A stretch of 64,000 bases of DNA from Kitasatospora herbaricolor (GCF_030813695.1 NZ_JAUSVA010000002.1:1798001-1862000); one strand, 5' to 3'; positions 40,214 to 51,442 are shown, counted from the first letter of the stretch. Numbers and translations: made by a program. Notes: generated from the letters alone by a model not told the origin.

Positions 40214-41482
40214 GTGCACAGCGAAACCCCCCTCCCCCGCCGCTTCGCCTGGGCCGGCCGCAACTACCGCATCCAGACCGCCGCGACGGTGGTCAGCGGG
40301 CTCGGCAACGCCGGTGCGCCGATCGCCACCGCCTTCGCCGTCCTCGCCGTCGGCGGCTCGACCACCGAGATCGGCTACGTCACCGCGGCCCGGCTGGTGC
40401 CACTGGTCCTGCTGCTCCTGGTCGGCGGCGCGCTCGCCGACCGGCTGCCGCGCCACCACGTGATGGTCGCCGCCAACGCCTTCAACGCCGTCTCCCAGGC
40501 GGTCCTCGCCGCCCTGGTGCTGACCGGCACGGTGCGGCTCTGGGAGCTGGTGCTGCTCTCGGCCGCCGGCGGCGCCGGGCAGGCCTTCTACGGGCCGGCC
40601 TCCGGTGGCATGATCATGCAGACGGTGGCCCCGGAGCACGCCTCGCACGCCTTCTCGGTCTACCGGATGGCCATGAACGCGGCCCAGATCGGCGGTGCGG
40701 CCCTGGGCGGCGCCCTCACCGCCACCGTCGGCGCCGGCTGGGTGCTCGCCGTCGACGCCGGCTGCTTCCTGGCCGCCGCCGCCCTGCGGGTGCTGCTGCG
40801 GGTCGAGCCCGCGGCGAAGCAGCCGCAGGGCAGCGGGATGATCCACGAACTGCGCGAGGGCTGGACGGAGTTCGCCTCGCGGCGGTGGCTCTGGGTGATC
40901 GTGCTGCAGTTCTCCGTCCTGATGGCCTGCGTCAGCGCGGTCGACGCCGTGTACGGACCGATCGTCGCCGAGACCCGGCTGGGCGGGGCCCGCGACTGGG
41001 GTTTCGCCCTCGCCGCCGACGGCGCCGGGCTGGTGCTCACCGGCCTGCTGATGGCGCGTTGGCGCCCCCGCCGGATCCTGCTGGTCGGCAACTACGGCGT
41101 CTTCCTCTTCGCACTGCCCGCGGCCGCCCTCGCGGTGGCCGCGCCGCTGCCGCTGCTGGCGGTCGCGATGTTCCTCTCCGGCGGCGGGGTCACCGTCTTC
41201 GGGGTGAACTGGATGATCGCGCTGCAGCAGGAGATCCCGCCGGAGCTGATGTCCCGGGTCTCCGCGTACGACGCCTTCGGCTCGCTGGCCCTCGCCCCGG
41301 TCGGCACCGCCCTGGCCGGCCCGGCCGCCGGGGCGCTGGGCACCGGCGGCGCGCTCTGGACCTGCGCAGCCGTCACCGTCCTGCTCAGCGTCCTGGTCCT
41401 GGCCGAACCGCAGGTCCGCCGGCTGAGCCGGCGCACGGCCGCCCCGGTGGAGACCGCCGCCACGCCGGCACCGGTCGGCTGA
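40214..41482 (+). CDS. MFS exporter, DHA3 (enterobactin/macrolide exporter-like)
   Basis: A 422-residue, 12-TM transporter of the DHA3 branch (EntS/MefA-like): 'VVSGLGNAGAPIATAFAVLAVGG' at TM1 (cited as VSGLGNAGAPIATAFAVL), motif A as 'GGALADRLPRHHVM', 'FYGPASGGMIMQTVAPEH', and 'GVNWMIALQQEIPPELMSRVSAYDAFGS' (cited as LQQEIPPELMSRV), which is typical. GTG 40214 lies 7 nt after a -10 element, with no Shine-Dalgarno. A perfect 14-bp hairpin follows the gene. Substrate unknown. Confidence 0.9.
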   Translation: MHSETPLPRRFAWAGRNYRIQTAATVVSGLGNAGAPIATAFAVLAVGGSTTEIGYVTAARLVPLVLLLLVGGALADRLPRHHVMVAANAFNAVSQAVLAALVLTGTVRLWELVLLSAAGGAGQAFYGPASGGMIMQTVAPEHASHAFSVYRMAMNAAQIGGAALGGALTATVGAGWVLAVDAGCFLAAAALRVLLRVEPAAKQPQGSGMIHELREGWTEFASRRWLWVIVLQFSVLMACVSAVDAVYGPIVAETRLGGARDWGFALAADGAGLVLTGLLMARWRPRRILLVGNYGVFLFALPAAALAVAAPLPLLAVAMFLSGGGVTVFGVNWMIALQQEIPPELMSRVSAYDAFGSLALAPVGTALAGPAAGALGTGGALWTCAAVTVLLSVLVLAEPQVRRLSRRTAAPVETAATPAPVG

Positions 41483-41487
41483 ACGGG

Positions 41488-41523
41488 CGGTCCGTCGCCG
41501 GAGGACCGGCCGGCGACGGACCG
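41488..41523 (+). terminator. Perfect 14-bp hairpin after the DHA3 exporter
   Basis: CGGTCCGTCGCCGG (41488-41501) pairs with 41510-41523 around an 8-nt loop, 6 bp after the stop. Confidence 0.8.
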
Positions 41524-41613
41524 TCCGAGGGACGGACGGACGAGCGCTGCCGTCCCGGTCGGTGTCCCGCGCTTGCGCTGCGCCGCCCCGCCCCGGCGGG
41601 GCAACCGGCGGTC

Positions 41614-42274
41614 GGCGGCGCGCGTCCGGACGGGTGAGGACGATGTCGAACCCCCGGGGGGGCGCCCCATGCCGAAACCTCTGCTGTTCCTGGACGTCGA
41701 CGGGGTGCTCAACCCGGCCGCACCCCACCCTGACGCGGGCTTCGAGGCCCACGCCCTGCTCGGGTACCGCGTGCTCCTCTCCGCCCGGCACGCCGACTGG
41801 CTGCGCGAGCTGGCCGGCGGCTACCAGCTGGTGTGGGCCACCACCTGGGAGGAGGAGGCCAACCGGCATCTCTCACCGCTGCTCGGCCTGCCGGAGCTGC
41901 CGGTGGTCCGCTTCACCGGGTACGTCCCGCAACCGGGCGACCCGCGCGTACCGCTGATGCAGCTGATCTCCGGTCGCAAGTGGCCACCGATCCTCCGGTA
42001 CGCGCGGGGCCGGCCGTTCGCCTGGGTCGACGACGTCATCCCCGGCCGGCTGGTGCGCCGGGCGCTGCTTCGCCGGGATCGCCTGCTGCTGCCGGTCGAC
42101 CCCTTCCACGGGCTGGAGCGCCGGCACGTCGATCGCCTGCTGGCCCGGCCGCCCCGGGCCGGGCTGCTCCCGGGACGTCGCCTCGGCGGGGCGTCCGCCT
42201 GACGGGCCGACGCCGGCGGGGCGTCGACCGGAGCCCGCCGGGCCGTGGCCGGCGGCGCGCGTCCGGAGGGGTGA
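41614..42274. repeat. Pair of 24-bp direct repeats flanking the HAD-like gene
   Basis: The 17-mer GGCGGCGCGCGTCCGGA is exact at 41614-41630 and 42251-42267. Both copies continue (C/G)GGGTGA, so 23 of 24 bases match. The copies bracket the HAD-like gene. No inverted repeats or transposase accompany them. Confidence 0.6.
41669..42202 (+). CDS. HAD-like (Swiss-army-knife RNA repair-like) protein
   Basis: A 177-residue protein starting 'PLLFLDVDGVLNP', the DxDGVL motif of HAD phosphatases (D9, D11). 'LVWATTWEEEANRHL' and 'FAWVDDVIPG' correspond to the Thr motif and the DD motif. This arrangement is common in Streptomyces proteins annotated as HAD domain or 'secreted protein', related to the HAD domain of RNA-repair-like enzymes. 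No cap domain is seen. ATG 41669 was chosen over upstream in-frame starts because residues before it are Arg/Gly low complexity. Substrate unknown. Confidence 0.75.
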   Translation: MPKPLLFLDVDGVLNPAAPHPDAGFEAHALLGYRVLLSARHADWLRELAGGYQLVWATTWEEEANRHLSPLLGLPELPVVRFTGYVPQPGDPRVPLMQLISGRKWPPILRYARGRPFAWVDDVIPGRLVRRALLRRDRLLLPVDPFHGLERRHVDRLLARPPRAGLLPGRRLGGASA

Positions 42275-42294
42275 CGGACGTCGGCCGTCCGGGC

Positions 42295-43083
42295 TCAGCC
42301 GGTCGGCAGCCAGCTGACGTGACCGGCGAGCAGGGCGTAGCCCACGAAGGCCACCGTGTCGATCAGCGCGTGGGCGGTCACCAGCGGCATCACCCGCCCC
42401 CACCGGCGGTAGGCCAGGCAGAAGACCACCCCCATCACCATGTTGCCGACCAGCCCGCCGACCCCCTGGTAGAGGTGGTAAGAACCGCGCAGCACCGAGC
42501 TGGCGATCACGATCGCCGGCCAGCTCCAGCCGAGTTGGCCGAGCCGTCGGATCAGGTACCCGAGCACGATGACCTCTTCGAGGATCGCGTTCTCCCAGGC
42601 CGAGGCGACCAGCACCGGGATCCGCCACCACACGTCGGGCAGCCCCGAGGGAGCGACCGTCAGGTTGTAGCCGGCCGCCTGGGAGATCAGGTAGAGCGCC
42701 AGGCCGGAGCCGCCGATCGCGGCGGCCACGGCGGTCCCCCGGCCGAGGTCGCGCAGCTTCTGGGTCAGGTCGAAGCCGAGGACGCGCAGCGAGGTGCCCT
42801 CGCGGACCAGCAGGTAGCCGACCAGGACGACCGGCATCAGGCCGCGCCCGATGTAGTAGAGCTGCCAGGCCAGGTCCAGCCAGGGCCGGCCCGGTGCGCG
42901 GGACCCGTTGAGGGTGGCGACCTGCTGGCCGAGCGCGAGCGGCTGGGTGAGCGAGCCGGCGAAACTGATCAGGGCGCTGAGGCCGCTGGCACCCAGCGAG
43001 AGGCCGAGGACGATCAGCAGTTCGGCGCCGAGCAGCCGGCGGGTCAGGGGCAGGCGCCCGGGCTCGGTCGAGACGGTGCTCAC
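42295..43083 (-). CDS. CPBP-family intramembrane metalloprotease
   Basis: A 262-residue polytopic protein with about seven TMs. The CPBP (CaaX prenyl endopeptidase/bacteriocin-processing-like, Abi) motifs are 'AILEEVIVLGYLIRRL' (EExxxR-like, motif 1), 'RGSYHLYQG' (motif 2, His) and 'TAHALIDTVAF' (motif 3, HxxxD-like). These residues line the active site of Rce1-type glutamate proteases. Bacterial members act in bacteriocin self-immunity or membrane-protein processing; which applies is unknown. GTG start at 43083. Confidence 0.87.
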   Translation of the reverse strand: MSTVSTEPGRLPLTRRLLGAELLIVLGLSLGASGLSALISFAGSLTQPLALGQQVATLNGSRAPGRPWLDLAWQLYYIGRGLMPVVLVGYLLVREGTSLRVLGFDLTQKLRDLGRGTAVAAAIGGSGLALYLISQAAGYNLTVAPSGLPDVWWRIPVLVASAWENAILEEVIVLGYLIRRLGQLGWSWPAIVIASSVLRGSYHLYQGVGGLVGNMVMGVVFCLAYRRWGRVMPLVTAHALIDTVAFVGYALLAGHVSWLPTG

Positions 43084-43266
43084 GGCGGCTCCAGCGGGCG
43101 GGCTTCGCCCCGGGGTCGGCCGACCGCCGGGGCGATCATCCTTCCATACGGGCGCACGGCCCCATCGGACCCGCCCCGCGCGGTGGCGGCGCCCCTCCCT
43201 GCGCGCGGGCGCGCGGCGCCCCTCGCACCTCGGCCGACGACGGCCCTCGCGGACTGCCGCGGCACC

Positions 43267-43299
43267 GGCCCCCGGCCCCTCTCCCCGTGACCGGGGGCC
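43267..43299 (-). terminator. 9-bp hairpin after the GCS2-family gene
   Basis: GGCCCCCGG (43267-43275) pairs with CCGGGGGCC (43291-43299), loop 15 nt. It is followed toward the gene by three CCGCTGG-type repeats (43299-43320). Confidence 0.5.
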
Positions 43300-43323
43300 G
43301 CTGGCCGCTGGCCGCTGGCCGGG

Positions 43324-44829
43324 TCAGCCGACCGGCCAGGTGTGCACGGGCTCGCCCCCGCGCATGTACTCGACATAGCGCCGGGTCATCGCCGCCAGGG
43401 CGGCCGGCCGGTCCATCCCGAAGCGTTCCCGCAGCTGGTGGAAGGTCGCGCTCTGCCAGGCCGCGCCGTTGGTCCGGCGCAGGCAGCGCTGCTCGATGAT
43501 CCCGAGGTAGCGGTCCCGGTCGGCCGGCTCCACGCCCCACTCGTCCAGGCCCTGGTGGGCGAGCGGGAGCAGCTCGTTCAGCACCAGGTCGACGGCCGGC
43601 ACGGCGGTCACCCCGCCGCCGCGGCCGCCCCAGCCCGCCCGCGGCCACTGCAGCACGGCGTCGATCCCGTGCCGCGCGGCGTTGTGGAAGTTCTCGTCGG
43701 CCTGGATGAAGGGCAGCCTGGTCCAGATCGGCCGGGGCTGTTCGGCCAGCACCCGGACCAGTCCGTAGTAGAAGGCGGCGTTGGCCAGCGTGTCGGCGAC
43801 CGTCGGCCCGGCCGGCAGGACACGGTTCTCGACCCGCAGGTGCGGCACGCCGTCCGCGATGTCGTAGACCGGCCGGTTCCACCGGTAGATGGTGCCGTTG
43901 TGCAGGCGCATCTCGGCGAGCTTGGGAATCCCGCCGGAGGCCAGCACCTTGACCGGGTCCTCGTCGTCGCAGATCGGCAGCAGCGCGGGGAAGTACCGCA
44001 GGTTCTCGGCGAACAGGTCGAGCGCGGAGTCGACCCAGCGCTCGCCGAACCAGGTGATGGGGCGGACGCCCTGCGCCTTGAGCTCCGCCGAACGGGTGTC
44101 GCACGCCTGCTGGAACAGCACCGGGCGGGTCTCCCGCCACAGCTCCCGTCCGAACAGGAAGGGCGAGTTGGCACCCAGCGCGACCTGCGCCGCGGAGAGC
44201 GCCTGGGCGGCGTTCCAGACCGAGGAGAACCGCTCGGGGGTGACCTGGAGGTGCATCTGCAGCGAGGTGGCGGCGGCCTCCGCGACCATGGTGACCGACT
44301 CCAGCTGGAGGCGTTCGACCCCTTCGATGTCCACCGCGATGTCCTCGCCGCGGGCGGCCAGGATCTGGTCGCTGAGCAGGCTGTACCGCTGGTTGTGGGA
44401 CATCGACTCCAGGCCGGTGTGGTCGTGCTCCAGGGTCGGCAGGATCCCGATCATCACGATCCGGGCGCCGGCCTCGGCGGCCTTGCGGTCGGCGTAGCGC
44501 AGGCCGGTGTCGATCTCCTCGCGCAGTTCCTCCAGCACATGGCCGGTGAGCCGGTGCGGGGCGATGTTGACCTCGATGTTGAACTGACCGAGTTCGGTCT
44601 GGAAGTCGCTGGAGGCGATCGCGCCGAGCACCTGTTCGTTGCGCATCAGCGGCTGACCCTGCTCGTCCGCCAGGTTGAGCTCGATCTCCAGCCCCATCAC
44701 GGCCCGGGGCCGGTCGAAGCGGTTCTCGCGCAGCATCCGTTCGAGCACGTCGAGACAGGACTGGAGCTTGCGGCGGTACATCTGCCGGTCCGACAGGTCC
44801 GCGCGCGTGGCCACGACCTTCTCGCCCAT
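43324..44829 (-). CDS. Glutamate-cysteine ligase family protein (GCS2)
   Basis: A 501-residue ATP-dependent carboxylate-amine ligase. 'MGLEIELNLADEQGQP' is the GCS2 opening with metal-binding Glu residues. 'FQTELGQFNIEVNIAP' carries the second Glu cluster, 'SLQMHLQVTP' a conserved His, and 'RVENRVLPAGPTVADTLANAAFYYGLV' the C-terminal block (cited as RVENRVLPAGPT). Ergothioneine EgtA and plant/proteobacterial GCS2 share the fold, but no egtBCD genes are near, and mycothiol producers do not need glutathione. So the substrate may be another amino-acid pair. ATG 44829 follows GAGGAGGGG. Confidence 0.85.
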   Translation of the reverse strand: MGEKVVATRADLSDRQMYRRKLQSCLDVLERMLRENRFDRPRAVMGLEIELNLADEQGQPLMRNEQVLGAIASSDFQTELGQFNIEVNIAPHRLTGHVLEELREEIDTGLRYADRKAAEAGARIVMIGILPTLEHDHTGLESMSHNQRYSLLSDQILAARGEDIAVDIEGVERLQLESVTMVAEAAATSLQMHLQVTPERFSSVWNAAQALSAAQVALGANSPFLFGRELWRETRPVLFQQACDTRSAELKAQGVRPITWFGERWVDSALDLFAENLRYFPALLPICDDEDPVKVLASGGIPKLAEMRLHNGTIYRWNRPVYDIADGVPHLRVENRVLPAGPTVADTLANAAFYYGLVRVLAEQPRPIWTRLPFIQADENFHNAARHGIDAVLQWPRAGWGGRGGGVTAVPAVDLVLNELLPLAHQGLDEWGVEPADRDRYLGIIEQRCLRRTNGAAWQSATFHQLRERFGMDRPAALAAMTRRYVEYMRGGEPVHTWPVG

Positions 44830-45196
44830 GGGTCCCCTCCTCTAGGCCGACCGTGCAAGCATCATGCCCATCCCGAAGATCGATACCCGACGGGGTCGAA
44901 CGTCGTACGAAGCAAGGAAACTGACGCTCCATCAGTCGAATACCGACTTGCCCTGCACAACTGAACGTGATAAACAGGTCACCCTGCGCACCTGTTCGAG
45001 TAGAATTCGCACTGCGCTCAAGCCCGGCCTGCCACCGCTCCGACGTCGACGACGACACCGGGGCCCCCTACGGTGGCGGCCGCGCCCGCACCGCGATCAC
45101 GCACAACCGGACACGGCCCAGGTCCCGTCACACCAGACACGCCACGCCGGTATGCCGCACTCGCACGCCGATCTCTCACGGAGAGGCGACCCCGCC
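44830..45196. other. 367-bp divergent spacer with a plus-strand promoter and long leader
   Basis: No gene seen. The 44860-45010 part is AT-richer. TAGAAT at 45001-45006 is an excellent -10 for the plus-strand gene at 45197 (the -35 is poor), implying a leader of about 180 nt. CCGGAGAGG-like bases (ACGGAGAGG, 45178-45186) form the ribosome site. I recognise no riboswitch in the leader. Confidence 0.5.
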
Positions 45197-45769
45197 ATGA
45201 CATTGCAGACCCCCCAGCCTCCGCCCAGCGCCCTGCGCGCCGTCCTGGCGGCACTCGATTCGGAGACCGCGCTGCGCCAGCCGGCCGCCGCCGCGCTGCG
45301 CCGTCCCCACGGCACCCTGCTGCCCGCGCACCCGCTCGCGGTGCACGTCCTGGACGGCCCCCGGCCCCGACTGACGGCCGCGCGCCGGACGGGCTGGCGG
45401 TTCCTGATCAAGGACGGCAGCGAGGTGGCGGCGGCGGCCGAGGTGGTCCAGGGCGTCGAGGGGCACACCTTCTCGCACTTCACCGCCGGCCCCTACCTGG
45501 ACTCGACGGTCCGGGCGCTGCGGCAGGCCTGGCAGCTCGCGCAGACCTCGCGCGCCCGGCACCAGCCGCGACTGCTGACCTTTCCCGGGCAGTACGCCAC
45601 CGCGCTGTGGCTGCACGCACCCGACGCGGCCCCGGCGTCCGACCTGCTGATCCCGCTGGCCCCGGCGCCGCTGGGGGTCACCGCGCACCGCGCCTACCCG
45701 GCGACGGACCTGCTGGCGCTGCTCGCCGCCCCCGCTCCGGCCAAGCCGATGGTCCTCGGGGTCTCCTGA
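45197..45769 (+). CDS. Conserved actinobacterial protein of unknown function
   Basis: A 190-residue soluble protein with no signal peptide, TM or motif known to me. A mixed alpha/beta pattern is seen: helix ~10-35, then strands 'GWRFLIKDGSEVAAAAEVVQG' (cited in part as WRFLIKDGSEVAAA), 'HTFSHFTAGPYLDSTVRALRQ' and 'ATALWLHAPDA'. The 'FSHFTAGPY' segment and 'LTFPGQYATALWLH' look like the conserved core. ATG 45197 has GGAGAGG about 11 nt upstream; the frame is open further 5' but there the sequence is non-protein-like. It is divergent from the GCS2-family gene. No function proposed. Confidence 0.75.
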   Translation: MTLQTPQPPPSALRAVLAALDSETALRQPAAAALRRPHGTLLPAHPLAVHVLDGPRPRLTAARRTGWRFLIKDGSEVAAAAEVVQGVEGHTFSHFTAGPYLDSTVRALRQAWQLAQTSRARHQPRLLTFPGQYATALWLHAPDAAPASDLLIPLAPAPLGVTAHRAYPATDLLALLAAPAPAKPMVLGVS

Positions 45770-46097
45770 CACCCCGATGCTCCGGACGGGTCATCCCGGG
45801 TAGCCCGATCGGGCCATGCCCGGCATGGCCCGTCCGGCATTTATTTCTGCTCCGCGCCATCTGAATGGGTGATCTATGCGCGGGAGTTGTGGCGCATGTC
45901 ACCAAATTGCTGCGCGAAGGCCGACGGAAGCCGACACTGGGACCCAGCGTGGAAGGACCACCTGTCCTACCCACAGAATCGCCGGCTCACACCTGGGCCG
46001 GCGGGACAGGATCCGGCTACCGCGGCGGCTCCCGGCGGACTATCCCGACGGCAACCGCATCACGGGGAGGATCGCAAGCGAAGCGAGGGTACGACCC
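45770..46097. other. 328-bp spacer before the DUF5999 gene
   Basis: Apart from the terminator at 45810-45832, it contains an imperfect inverted repeat, GGTGA..ATGCGC (45868-45881) against GCGCAT.TCACC (45892-45903), in a 36-bp span that could be an operator or a hairpin. A GAGG (46085-46088) serves the DUF5999 start. No coding sequence is convincing here. Confidence 0.5.
45810..45832 (+). terminator. Hairpin with T-rich tail
   Basis: CGGGCCATG (45810-45818) and CATGGCCCG (45824-45832) pair around CCCGG. ATTTATTTCT follows at 45839-45848. This is one of the few near-canonical intrinsic terminators in the window, 40 bp after the unknown gene. Confidence 0.8.
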
Positions 46098-46289
46098 ATG
46101 TGCCAGCACCGTCCGGAATGCCCTTCGGCCGACTCCGAGGACCGCGAGGCCGCCGCGACCGTGGCCTGCCACCCCGAGCAGGGGTGGAGCCTCCTCTGCA
46201 ACGGCGTCCTGCTCTTCGAGGACACCGGCGAACTCCTGCCCGACGGCCGGGTGATCGCCCCGCGCCGCCCCCTGGCCTTCGCGGCCTGA
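46098..46289 (+). CDS. DUF5999 small protein
   Basis: A 63-residue protein: MCQHRPECPSADSEDREAA, then 'HPEQGWSLLCNGVLLFEDTGELLPDG' (cited as GWSLLCNGVLLFEDTGELL). This is the DUF5999 family, highly conserved and abundant in Streptomyces. CxxxxxC residues near the N-terminus plus a later Cys may bind metal. Function unknown. ATG 46098 was chosen on family N-terminus (MCQHxPxCP) with GAGG upstream; longer in-frame versions have no family support. Confidence 0.9.
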   Translation: MCQHRPECPSADSEDREAAATVACHPEQGWSLLCNGVLLFEDTGELLPDGRVIAPRRPLAFAA

Positions 46290-46379
46290 CCGGCGCCGCA
46301 CCGTACGGCGGGACTCCCCGCCCGTGCGGCAGGACAGCCCGGCGGCGTGGCGCGGAGCCCCGCGGCGGGTACGGCGAGC

Positions 46380-46422
46380 AGCAGCGGGCCCCGGCGGATC
46401 GAATCCGCCGGGGCCCGCTGCT
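46380..46422. terminator. 20-bp perfect hairpin between DUF5999 and gcvP
   Basis: Positions 46380-46399 and 46403-46422 are perfect complements around a 3-nt loop. It lies between convergent genes and looks bidirectional. Its TCGAATCC core superficially resembles a tRNA T-loop, but no tRNA is present. Confidence 0.8.
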
Positions 46423-46461
46423 TCGTACCGGGTCAGCTCACGCCCGCGGGCGCGGCACCGG

Positions 46462-49362
<2,901 letters not shown>

Positions 49363-49461
49363 GATGGTCGAGGCCTCCTGGTCACGGACCGGCGGGGGCG
49401 CGCACGCCGGTCGGCCGTGACCGCTGCGGACAGCGGGCCGGCCCTGGCGAACGAACCCAAC

Positions 49462-49700
49462 AGGCCTCCCCCTCTGTCATCGGGACCTGAGAGCTTCGCC
49501 CGCGCGGGATGCCTGAGCACCCCGTCGGCTTGCACCGTCGGTGAGGGTGGTGGCCGTCGGCTCCCTCGCCGGCGGTCCTGCCCTGCTTTCCAGAGTGACC
49601 TATCCCACACGGTACGGATGCCTGAGAGATTCCGGGGAGGAGTTGCTCCTTCGGCGCCCCCGCCGGCGTCTCGTCGGCCGGGGACTCTCCCGAGCGGGCT
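49462..49700 (-). ncRNA. Tandem glycine riboswitch
   Basis: The gcvP leader (minus strand) shows two aptamer copies. Aptamer 1 runs from about 49700: CGGGAGAGTCCC, GCCGAAGGAGCAA, CTCTCAGGCA, then GGATAGGTCACTCTGG. Aptamer 2 ends near 49470: GACGGTGCAAGCC, GTGCTCAGGCATCCCG, GCGAAGCTCTCAGGTCCC, GATGACAGAGG. These are the canonical GCCGAAGGRGCAA / CTCAGG / GACAGAGG blocks. Glycine binding should switch gcvP on. Ends are approximate. The ~100 nt between riboswitch and ATG would hold the expression platform. Confidence 0.92.
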
Positions 49701-49928
49701 CGGCGGTCGCGCCCAGGGTACCAGCGGGAGCCGCCCCGATCACGGGTGCGCCCCGGCTCCGGATCGGAGTACGCACTGGTCCGGGCGGGCGGACTGCCCG
49801 CCCGGACGGCGGCGCTCCGCTCGCAGGCGCCCGGTTCATGCCTTTTCGTATGAAGTGGCGGATGGGCCGGACCCTCCAGCCGTACCCCTGCGGGAGTTCC
49901 GCAGGAGCATCCGCACCGGAGGAATTGA

Positions 49929-51281
49929 GTGCAAACCGACATCGACCCCAGAGACCTGATCGGGCACCGGGCGGTCGACCGCAACGGCGACAAGATCGGC
50001 ACCGTGGACGAGGTGTACCTGGACGACGCGACCGGCGAGCCCGAGTGGGCGGCCGTCCGGACGGGCATCTTCGGCCGCGACGCCTTCGTCCCGCTGACCA
50101 CCAGCGAGTTCTCGGGCGAGGAACTGCGGGTCCCGTACGACAAGTCGCTGGTGAAGGACTCTCCGGACTTCGGCGTGGGCCAGCACCTCTCCCCCGCCCA
50201 GGAGCTCCAGCTGTACCGCTACTACGGGCTCGACACCCCGGCGGACAACCGCTCCGGCTCGGCCAAGGACACCGGCGCCGACGACCGCCCGGCGGACATG
50301 GACTTCGGCGCCGTACCCGGTACGGCGGGGACGGCGGCCGCCGGTGCGGCGGTGGCGGGCGGCGCGGCCGCCGCGACGGCGGGCCGGGGCAGCGAGACGC
50401 CCGCGCCGGAGAAGGCCGAGAAGCTGGAGAAGCTGGAGCGGCCCGTCGAGCCGCCCGCGGCGGGCGCGCCGGCCACCGCCGTCGGCATCGCCGCCGCCGC
50501 GCCCGAGCGCAGGTCGCCGGCCGCCGAGGAGACCAACGTCCGCACGGTGGGCGCCCCCGCGCCCACCGCCGGCCAGGCCGCCCCGGCCCCGATGTACGCC
50601 AAGCCGGCCGAGGCGGAGCCGCTCGCCGCTCCCGGTGCGGACGCCGCCACCTCCGCACCCGGCGGCCCGGTCGAGATCACCTGCCACGAGGAGCGGCTCG
50701 ACATCAGCACCGAGTGGCAGGTGACCTACACGGCCCGGCTCCGCAAGTACGTGACCAGCGAGACGGTCGAGCGGCACGTACCGGTGGTGCGCGAGCGCGT
50801 CCGGGTGGAGCGGGTGCCGGTCACCGAGGGCGAGCGGGACGCGCTGACCCAGGAGGAGATCGCCGAGGCCGTGGAGGAGGTCACCCTGCGCGAGGAGCGG
50901 CCGGTGGTGCGCAAGTACCTGGTGCCGATCGAGCGGGTGCGGCTGGTGGTCGAGCGGTTCACCGAAGATCACGTGGTGCGCGAGGAACTGCACCGCGAGC
51001 ACGTCGAGATCCAGGACGGCTCCACCGCCGGCGCCCCGGGCCAGGCATCCGCGCACGCCGCCCCGGCCGGCCACACCGCCCGGGCCTCACAGCCCGCCCA
51101 GGCCGCCTACTCCTCGGGCGGCACGGGCGCTGCCGCGTCCGGAGAGTCCTCGGCGATGCGGCCGGACTCCCCCGCCGACTCCCCCTCGGCCGTCCGGCCG
51201 ACGGACAGCTCGGCGGCGGCGCCGGCCGCCGCACAGGCCGCCGCGCAGTCGCGCCCCGAGCCGCTGCGCACCCTGGGCTGA
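49929..51281 (+). CDS. PRC-barrel and DUF2382 domain protein
   Basis: A 450-residue soluble protein. The PRC-barrel is at ~1-95 ('DLIGHRAVDRNGDKIGTVDEVYLDDATGEPEWAAV', cited as DRNGDKIGTVDEVYLDD). A disordered Ala/Pro-rich middle covers ~105-230. DUF2382 (YsnF/AvaK-like) lies at ~235-350 with its internal repeats of 'EERLDIS', 'YVTSETVERHVPVVRERVRVERVPV' (cited as VERHVPVVRERVRVE) and 'EEVTLREERPVV'. A low-complexity tail follows. Such proteins are stress-associated in Streptomyces and related bacteria. GTG 49929 has GGAGGA 5 nt upstream. It is divergent from gcvP. A 24-bp hairpin ends the gene. Confidence 0.92.
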   Translation: MQTDIDPRDLIGHRAVDRNGDKIGTVDEVYLDDATGEPEWAAVRTGIFGRDAFVPLTTSEFSGEELRVPYDKSLVKDSPDFGVGQHLSPAQELQLYRYYGLDTPADNRSGSAKDTGADDRPADMDFGAVPGTAGTAAAGAAVAGGAAAATAGRGSETPAPEKAEKLEKLERPVEPPAAGAPATAVGIAAAAPERRSPAAEETNVRTVGAPAPTAGQAAPAPMYAKPAEAEPLAAPGADAATSAPGGPVEITCHEERLDISTEWQVTYTARLRKYVTSETVERHVPVVRERVRVERVPVTEGERDALTQEEIAEAVEEVTLREERPVVRKYLVPIERVRLVVERFTEDHVVREELHREHVEIQDGSTAGAPGQASAHAAPAGHTARASQPAQAAYSSGGTGAAASGESSAMRPDSPADSPSAVRPTDSSAAAPAAAQAAAQSRPEPLRTLG

Positions 51282-51291
51282 GCAGCTGGTC

Positions 51292-51345
51292 CCGAGGACG
51301 GGCAGGCCCCGGACCGTACGAGGTCCGGGGCCTGCCCGTCCTCGG
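51292..51345 (+). terminator. 24-bp perfect hairpin after the PRC/DUF2382 gene
   Basis: Positions 51292-51315 and 51322-51345 are exact complements with a 6-nt loop (GTACGA). It is the longest perfect stem in the window. Confidence 0.85.
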
Positions 51346-51442
51346 CATGTCCGGACACCGCTGCCGCGAGGCATGACCGGCGGCGGGCCGCCGGCCCGGC
51401 AACGGACCGGACCGACCCGCTCCGGCCTGCACTTTGCCAAAG

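Noticed and set aside
43324..44829. egtA of an ergothioneine cluster
   Set aside because: egtB, egtC, egtD and egtE are absent from the neighbourhood, so only a GCS2-family call is made.
46395..46408. tRNA-like TTCGAATCC-type segment
   Set aside because: It is the loop region of a perfect 20-bp terminator hairpin; no acceptor, D or anticodon arms can be built around it.
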